Positions 58,329-64,000 of a stretch of 64,000 bases of DNA are shown piece after piece (positions within the stretch are counted from its first letter, which is position 1; each line of letters begins with the position of its first letter). Both the position numbers and the translations under genes were made by a program. The notes under the pieces were generated by a model. It was not told the origin of the DNA. It worked only from the letters and a program-made list of their open reading frames with translations, and did not search any database. Source of the stretch: Campylobacter cuniculorum DSM 23162 = LMG 24588 (GTDB lineage Bacteria > Campylobacterota > Campylobacteria > Campylobacterales > Campylobacteraceae); contig NZ_CP020867.1 in the NCBI RefSeq assembly GCF_002104335.1, positions 434,001 through 498,000 of the forward strand. Reading direction: 5' to 3'.

Positions 58329-60320
58329 ATGAATATACAATATAGTGATGCCTTAGTTATAGGTGGCGGTTTAGCAGGGCTTAGAGCAGCAATACAAGTA
58401 GCCAAAAGCGGACAAAGTGTTACACTTTTAAGCATTTGTCCGGTAAAACGCTCTCACTCTGCAGCAGTGCAAGGCGGTATGCAAGCAAGCTTAGGAAATG
58501 GAGCTAAAGGTGAAGGAGATAACGAAGATTTGCATTTTGCGGATACGGTTAAAGGTTCAGATTGGGGTTGTGATCAAGAAGTTGCAAGAATGTTTGCACA
58601 AACTGCTCCAAAAGCTGTGCGTGAGCTTGCAGCTTGGGGTGTTCCTTGGACGAGAGTGACTAAGGGACCAAGAACTGTTGTGATTAATGCTCAAAAAACC
58701 GTGATTGAGGAAAAAAAAGAAGCACACGGATTGATTAATGCAAGAGATTTTGGCGGGACAAAAAAATGGAGAACTTGTTATATTGCCGATGCAACAGGGC
58801 ATTGTATGCTTTATGGTGTAGCAAATGAAGCGATTAAACATCAAGTTAAAATCATCGATAGAATGGAAGCTGTGCGTATCATCCACGATGGCAAGAAATG
58901 TCTTGGAGTGATTGCAAGAGATTTAACAAATGGACAACTCATTGCCTATGTTGCAAGAGGAACAATGCTTGCAACCGGAGGTTATGGTCGCATTTATAAA
59001 CAAACCACTAATGCCGTTATTTGTGAGGGCACAGGTGCAGCTATAGCCCTTGAAACAGGACTTTGCAGACTTTCAAATATGGAAGCTGTGCAATTTCATC
59101 CAACTCCTATTGTGCCAAGCGGAATTTTACTTACTGAAGGTTGTCGCGGTGATGGCGGAATTTTGCGTGATGTTGATGGCTATCGTTTTATGCCAGATTA
59201 TGAACCAGAAAAAAAAGAGCTTGCAAGTCGTGATGTTGTAAGTCGTAGAATGATGGAGCATATAAGAAAAGGTAAAGGTGTCAAAAGTCCTTATGGGGAT
59301 CATTTATGGCTTGATATTTCGATTCTTGGTCGTGCCCATGTAGAAAAGAATCTAAGAGATGTGCAAGATATTTGTAAAACTTTCAATGGTATTGATCCAG
59401 CAGATGAGGGTCCAAAAGGTTGGGCACCGGTTTTACCGATGCAACATTATTCAATGGGTGGAATCAGAACTAAGCCAACCGGAGAAAGTCAATGGCTCAA
59501 TGGACTTTTTGCTTGTGGTGAAGCAGCGTGTTGGGATATGCACGGCTTTAATCGTTTGGGTGGAAATTCTTGTGCTGAAACCGTTGTTGCGGGGATGATT
59601 ATCGGGGATTATTTTGCAGATTATTGTAAGGCTAATGGAGAAGTCATTGATACTAATGTTGTTAAAAATTTCTTAAGCAGAGAATATCAATATCTTAAAT
59701 CTTTAACAGACAAAGAAGGCAAAAATAATGTTTTTGAAATCAAAAACAGAATGAAAGAAATTATGTGGGATAAAGTTGCAATCTTTAGAACAGGCGAGGG
59801 ATTAAAAGAGGCTGTAGATGAGCTTGAAAAACTTTATATTGAAGCACAAGACATTAAAGTTCATCAAAAAGAGCTCGATTGTGCTAATCCAGAATTAGAA
59901 GAAGCCTACAGAGTTCCTAGAATGCTTAAAGTGGCTCTTTGTGTAGCGTATGGAGCACTTTTAAGAACTGAAAGTAGAGGGGCACATTATAGAGAGGATT
60001 ATCCTAAAAGAGATGATTTAAATTGGATGAAAAGAACATTGACTTATTGGGTGGAAGGTGAGAATTTACCTCGTGTTGAGTATGATGAGCTTGATATTAT
60101 GAAAATGGAAATGCCACCAGCCTTTAGAGGCTATGGAGCTAAGGGCAATATCATAGAAAATCCTTTGAGTGAAAAAAGACAAGCAGAAGTTGATGCTATC
60201 CGTGAAAAAATGGAGAGCGAAGGCAAAAGTCGCCATGAAATTCAACATGCTCTCATGCCTTATGAACTTCAACCAAAATACAAAGCATTAAATCAAAGAA
60301 TAGGAGTTGATTATGAGTAG
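58329..60320 (+). CDS. frdA: Fumarate reductase flavoprotein subunit
   Basis: 663 residues from ATG 58329 (TTG 58323 is an alternative). FAD motif [17 protein letters not shown], covalent-FAD motif SHSAAVQGG, and active-site HPTPIVPSG and [10 protein letters not shown]. It reduces fumarate in anaerobic or microaerobic respiration and, in Campylobacter, also serves as succinate dehydrogenase. Confidence 0.97.
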   Translation: MNIQYSDALVIGGGLAGLRAAIQVAKSGQSVTLLSICPVKRSHSAAVQGGMQASLGNGAKGEGDNEDLHFADTVKGSDWGCDQEVARMFAQTAPKAVRELAAWGVPWTRVTKGPRTVVINAQKTVIEEKKEAHGLINARDFGGTKKWRTCYIADATGHCMLYGVANEAIKHQVKIIDRMEAVRIIHDGKKCLGVIARDLTNGQLIAYVARGTMLATGGYGRIYKQTTNAVICEGTGAAIALETGLCRLSNMEAVQFHPTPIVPSGILLTEGCRGDGGILRDVDGYRFMPDYEPEKKELASRDVVSRRMMEHIRKGKGVKSPYGDHLWLDISILGRAHVEKNLRDVQDICKTFNGIDPADEGPKGWAPVLPMQHYSMGGIRTKPTGESQWLNGLFACGEAACWDMHGFNRLGGNSCAETVVAGMIIGDYFADYCKANGEVIDTNVVKNFLSREYQYLKSLTDKEGKNNVFEIKNRMKEIMWDKVAIFRTGEGLKEAVDELEKLYIEAQDIKVHQKELDCANPELEEAYRVPRMLKVALCVAYGALLRTESRGAHYREDYPKRDDLNWMKRTLTYWVEGENLPRVEYDELDIMKMEMPPAFRGYGAKGNIIENPLSEKRQAEVDAIREKMESEGKSRHEIQHALMPYELQPKYKALNQRIGVDYE

Positions 60321-61038
60321 AAAATTAACCATTAAAGCTTTTAAATACAATCCTTTAAGCAAAATTTCTAAACCACATTTTGTAACTTATGAGCTTGAAG
60401 AAACTCCTTTTATGACAATTTTTGTGTGCTTAACTTTGATTCGAGAAAAACTTGATGCGGATTTGAGTTTTGATTTTGTTTGTCGTGCGGGAATTTGTGG
60501 CTCTTGTGCTATGATGATTAATGGAGTCCCAAAACTTGCTTGTAAGACATTGACTAAAAACTATCCCGATGGGGTTATCGAGCTTATGCCTATGCCAGCC
60601 TTTAGACACATTAAAGATTTGAGTGTCAATACCGGAGAATGGTTTGAAAGTATGTGTAAAAGAGTAGAAAGCTGGGTGCATAATGAAAAAGAAACAGATA
60701 TTTCTAAAATAGAAGAACGTATCGAACCAGCAGTTGCTGAAGAGACCTTTGAGCTTGATAGATGCATAGAATGCGGAATTTGCGTTGCATCTTGTGCAAC
60801 CAAACTTATGAGACCAAATTTCATTGCTGCAACAGGACTTTTAAGAACAGCAAGATATTTGCAAGATCCGCATGATCATAGAAGTGCAGAAGATTTTTAT
60901 GAGCTTGTCGGAGATGATGATGGAGTGTTTGGGTGTATGTCTTTACTTGCTTGTGAGGATAATTGTCCAAAAAATCTGCCTCTTCAAAGCAAAATTGCTT
61001 ATATGAGAAGACAGCTTGTCGCTCAAAGAAATAAATGA
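60313..61038 (+). CDS. frdB: Fumarate reductase iron-sulfur subunit
   Basis: 241 residues from ATG 60313, overlapping frdA by eight bases. CRAGICGSC holds the 2Fe-2S cluster, [11 protein letters not shown] the 4Fe-4S and [12 protein letters not shown] the 3Fe-4S cluster. A hairpin with AAAACTTCC-type ends just after the stop (CTTTCCCCTTAAAAAGGGGGAAG, 61039-61066) may act as an intergenic attenuator. Confidence 0.97.
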   Translation: MSRKLTIKAFKYNPLSKISKPHFVTYELEETPFMTIFVCLTLIREKLDADLSFDFVCRAGICGSCAMMINGVPKLACKTLTKNYPDGVIELMPMPAFRHIKDLSVNTGEWFESMCKRVESWVHNEKETDISKIEERIEPAVAEETFELDRCIECGICVASCATKLMRPNFIAATGLLRTARYLQDPHDHRSAEDFYELVGDDDGVFGCMSLLACEDNCPKNLPLQSKIAYMRRQLVAQRNK

Positions 61039-61042
61039 AAAC

Positions 61043-61064
61043 TTTCCCCTTAAAAAGGGGGAAG
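61043..61064 (+). terminator. Hairpin between frdB and the dynamin-like genes
   Basis: TTCCCCCTT-type arms: CTTTCCCC TTAAAA AGGGGGAAG followed by TTTTATG. It could terminate most frd transcripts while the dynamin ATG lies within its U-run, leaving some read-through. Confidence 0.6.
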
Positions 61065-61068
61065 TTTT

Positions 61069-63258
61069 ATGAAATTGAATGCCTTTTTAGAAAAAACTTG
61101 GCAAAATCATTTGCAGTTTTTGGATTTAAATGCGAATTTTGAAGATAAAAATGCTCTTGATATTGCTCAAATCGCAATCTTGCTAAGTGCTGATAAAAAT
61201 AATTATGAAAGATATTTTCTCTTAAAGGAATTTCAAAATATTTTTAGCTTGATTGATTTAAGAGTGGATATTTTTGGCATACAACATGCTCAAGTTTGTG
61301 CCATCAATCTTCTAAAAACAGGTTTTTTAGACAAGCAAGATTTGCTCAAGGCTTTAAAAATTTTAGAAAAAATTTCAAAGAATTCTTTGATTTTAGAATT
61401 CATTGAAAATTTAGATGTAAAAAAAGTCGATAAAAAAGCAATCTTTGAGTCTCATTTCAAAGAATTAAATTCTATCAATTTAGAACTTCAAAAACTTTCT
61501 TTCACTCAAGAAAGCAAACAAAGATTGGAAAAAACTTTAGAAAAATTTCAAAATTTAGAATTTAATATTTGCGTAACAGGGATAATGAATTCTGGTAAAT
61601 CAAGCCTTTTAAATGCTCTTTTAAAAAAAGATTTTCTAGGTGTTTCTAATATCCCTGAAACTGCAAATTTAACCATACTTCAATACGGCAATAGCGAGGA
61701 TGCAAAAATTTATTTTTGGAATGAAACAGAATGGCAAAATATTTTAAAAACCTCTGAATTTAGTGAAGAGCTTAAAAATTTTGCCCAAAATCTTGCCAAA
61801 GATTTAAACATAAGTGATTTTATCAAAAAAGAAACTCTTATCAAAGAAATTTCTTTAGAAGAATTGAAGAAATTTAGCAGTGCTCAAAACAAGCTTTCTG
61901 CTTTGATTAAAAAAATAGAAATTCAAAGCAAATTAGAATTTTTGAAAAACAATATCCGTATCGTAGATACTCCCGGACTTGATGATATAATCATTCAAAG
62001 AGAATTAGTAACACATGAATATCTTAAAGAAAGTGATTTTTTAATCCACTTGATGAATGCTTCGCAGAGTTTAACCCAAAAAGATATGCAATTTTTAATC
62101 CATTGCTTGTTAAATTCGCGTTTGAGTAAATTTTTGATTGTGCTGACTAAGGCGGATTTGTTAGGAGAAAAAGAACTTAACGAGGTCATTTCTTACACCA
62201 AACAAAGTTTAAAATCAAGACTTGAAAATTTAGACAGCAATCTTGTTGAAAAAATAGATTTTTTATGTGTCAGTGCTAAACGAGCGAGTGATTTTTACAA
62301 AGGCTTGGCTTCTAAAGATGAATTTGAAAAAAGCGGAATGAAAGAATTTGAAGAATATTTATTTAATGAGCTTTATTCTGGTGAAAAAACTAAGATTGCA
62401 ATCAATGCTTACAAAAAAGAATTGCTTTTAGAACTTAAAAATCTTTTAGCTGAATACGAAATGCAAAACAAACTCATCAAAGAAAATGAGCAAAATTTTG
62501 ACAAAGAAAATGAAAAATTATTTTTAGAATTTAAAGCCCAAAAACAAGTTTTAGAAAGAGCCAAAGAAGAAATTAAAAATTCTATACTCAAACTTGAAAA
62601 TTTGGAAAGCGGGATAGATAATCTTTTATTGCTTTTAGCTAAAAAACTTAAAGAACGTTTAATTGATGAGTTAAAATATCTTCACAATAAGGGTCAAAAA
62701 GCGAATATTTCACGCATTTTAAATATTACAGATATTACGGTTAAGGATGGTATTAATGATATTTTAAGAGAAGTGAAATTTGAAAATCTTAAAAGAATTG
62801 AGGATTTAAAAGCCACTTTGAGTGTGAAGTATGAATTTTTGCAAGAAGATTTTGAAAGCGGTTTTGAAGAATTTAAAGAACAGATTTCAAAAAATATTGA
62901 AAATATCTTTTCAAGTGAAAAATTTTCGCTTTTAAGACTTCAAATCACACAGCTGGTGCAAAAAAAATTTGATTTTAGCTTAGAAACACAGCTCAATGAA
63001 GTCATACACGAAGGTTTTAAAAGTTTTGAGATGGCTAAATTTTTAAAAGAATTAAAAATCAATCAAAATTTCTTTGATTTTTTAAACCATAAATTAACCC
63101 ATTATGAAAATTCGCAAAATCAAAAACTCCAAAATCTTGAAAATTTAATGAAAAATTTAAAAGCCGATAACACAGATTTATCTCAATCTTACGAACAAAA
63201 TTTAGAAAAAATTTCTCAACTCACTCAACTTAAAACGGAGCTTTTGAATGCAAATTGA
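61069..63258 (+). CDS. Bacterial dynamin-like protein 1
   Basis: 729 residues. GTPase motifs: G1 GIMNSGKSS (171-179), G3 DTPG (300-303), G4 TKAD (360-363); long helical regions before and after form the stalk. Matches Cj0411 (DLP1 of the C. jejuni pair) as I remember it. Membrane-remodelling GTPase that pairs with the product of the next gene, which overlaps by 11 bases. Confidence 0.92.
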   Translation: MKLNAFLEKTWQNHLQFLDLNANFEDKNALDIAQIAILLSADKNNYERYFLLKEFQNIFSLIDLRVDIFGIQHAQVCAINLLKTGFLDKQDLLKALKILEKISKNSLILEFIENLDVKKVDKKAIFESHFKELNSINLELQKLSFTQESKQRLEKTLEKFQNLEFNICVTGIMNSGKSSLLNALLKKDFLGVSNIPETANLTILQYGNSEDAKIYFWNETEWQNILKTSEFSEELKNFAQNLAKDLNISDFIKKETLIKEISLEELKKFSSAQNKLSALIKKIEIQSKLEFLKNNIRIVDTPGLDDIIIQRELVTHEYLKESDFLIHLMNASQSLTQKDMQFLIHCLLNSRLSKFLIVLTKADLLGEKELNEVISYTKQSLKSRLENLDSNLVEKIDFLCVSAKRASDFYKGLASKDEFEKSGMKEFEEYLFNELYSGEKTKIAINAYKKELLLELKNLLAEYEMQNKLIKENEQNFDKENEKLFLEFKAQKQVLERAKEEIKNSILKLENLESGIDNLLLLLAKKLKERLIDELKYLHNKGQKANISRILNITDITVKDGINDILREVKFENLKRIEDLKATLSVKYEFLQEDFESGFEEFKEQISKNIENIFSSEKFSLLRLQITQLVQKKFDFSLETQLNEVIHEGFKSFEMAKFLKELKINQNFFDFLNHKLTHYENSQNQKLQNLENLMKNLKADNTDLSQSYEQNLEKISQLTQLKTELLNAN

Positions 63259-64000
63259 ACTCTTAAATGACTTCATTAAAGCCTATGAAAATGCTTATGA
63301 AAAGCGATTTGATTCAAGTTTTGAAGGCAAAATCAAAACGCTTTGTGCAAAACTCAATGAACCTTTTATGCATTTAAGCAAGGAATTGAGCAAGGAATTT
63401 GAAGAATTGATTTTTAGTTTAGAAAAAAATATTAATGTTGCAATTATCGGGCAGTTTTCAAGTGGAAAATCAAGTCTTTTAAATCTTATTTTGCAAAAAG
63501 AATGTTTGCCCACAGGCATCATTCCTGTAACCTTTAAACCTACGTTTTTGCATTATGCGAAGGAATATTTTTTAAGAGTGGAATTCGAAGATGGAAGTGA
63601 TATAATCACTGAAGTGAGCGAACTTGAAAAATATACAGACCAGAGAAAGGGCATTAAAGAAACTAGGAGTTTGCATATTTTTGCTCCTATACCCCTGCTT
63701 GAAAAAATCACACTTGTGGATACTCCGGGTTTAAACGCTAATGATACAGATACTCTTACAACCTTTAAAGAACTTAGAAATACTCATTCTATCGTATGGT
63801 TGAGTTTGATTGATAATGCAGGTAAGAAAAGCGAAGAGGATGCGATTAAAGCGAATTTAAAACTTTTAGGAGAGCATAGCATTTGTGTGCTTAATCAAAA
63901 AGATAAATTGAACGAAGTTGAACTTGAAAATGTAATGAATTATGCTAAAGATGTGTTTTCAAAGTATTTCGAAAAAATCATTGCCATTTCTTGCAAAGAG
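63248..64000 (+). CDS. Bacterial dynamin-like protein 2, cut by window end
   Basis: 251 codons visible, open to the last base. Starts MQIELLNDFIKAYENAYEKR; G1 GQFSSGKSS (68-76), G3 DTPG (158-161), G4 NQKD (216-219). Corresponds to Cj0412. The 11-base overlap with DLP1 fits a fixed-ratio complex. Confidence 0.9.
   Translation, partial: MQIELLNDFIKAYENAYEKRFDSSFEGKIKTLCAKLNEPFMHLSKELSKEFEELIFSLEKNINVAIIGQFSSGKSSLLNLILQKECLPTGIIPVTFKPTFLHYAKEYFLRVEFEDGSDIITEVSELEKYTDQRKGIKETRSLHIFAPIPLLEKITLVDTPGLNANDTDTLTTFKELRNTHSIVWLSLIDNAGKKSEEDAIKANLKLLGEHSICVLNQKDKLNEVELENVMNYAKDVFSKYFEKIIAISCKE

Overview
The window looks like the chromosome of a thermotolerant Campylobacter. It is AT-rich, and the core genes follow C. 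jejuni-like order. There is a block matching Cj0098-Cj0121 (fmt-birA-parA-parB-atp-exbB/D-tonB/tolA-tolB-pal-cpoB-slyD-fabD-mtnN-ttcA-like-pncA-like-recO-ybeY), a block matching Cj0406-Cj0412 (lipoprotein, lgt, frdCAB, two dynamin-like proteins) and hemE with its radical SAM neighbour (Cj1243-Cj1244). These order comparisons are from memory, not from a search. The species is not fixed. Very large 23S rRNA intervening sequences and a 23S-5S unit without an adjacent 16S argue against a standard C. jejuni strain.

1-9.5 kb (minus strand): an array built round one complete class-3 lipase (GHSLGG) and a PAAR-like protein, most likely a type VI secretion effector locus. Beside the complete lipase lie at least four N-terminal lipase segments and several shorter remnants. 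The best segments all stop at the same conserved FRGT block. They alternate with small multi-pass membrane proteins that look like immunity proteins, three of them coupled to the preceding lipase segment by GTGA overlaps. Segments share nearly identical ends and differ in the middle, which suggests recombination-driven diversification of effector and immunity specificity. The array cuts into the 3' part of a large plasmid/ICE-type methylase-helicase gene.

9.5-21.8 kb: a mobile-element graveyard rich in toxin-antitoxin-like genes. It holds a VapD-like protein, a DUF5710/TOPRIM primase-like protein, a headless phage portal gene, two candidate type I toxin-antitoxin loci found outside the long ORFs, a Panacea-domain protein with a frameshifted partner, an ImmA/IrrE-like metallopeptidase and a 1662-residue polyvalent phage protein with several nuclease-like or ART-like modules and an internal duplication.

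21.8-28.2 kb: hemE, a radical SAM protein, tRNA-Asn with a textbook promoter, a PP-loop ATPase, two HXXEE-type membrane genes (one frameshifted) and a decayed stretch.

28.2-47.5 kb (minus strand): a very long run of tightly packed housekeeping genes for rRNA maturation, recombination, tRNA thiolation, methylthioadenosine salvage, fatty-acid initiation, the Tol-Pal envelope system, F1Fo ATP synthase, chromosome partition, biotin ligase and fMet-tRNA formation. Upstream are an EF-hand protein and a small secreted Cys-rich protein.

48-53 kb: 23S (about 4.4 kb, with two 0.7-0.8 kb intervening sequences) and 5S rRNA. Immediately behind the 5S is a broken phage-type nuclease gene related to the giant protein at 17-22 kb. 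54-64 kb: YigZ-family protein, GntR regulator, lipoprotein, lgt, fumarate reductase and the dynamin-like pair, the second of which runs off the window end.
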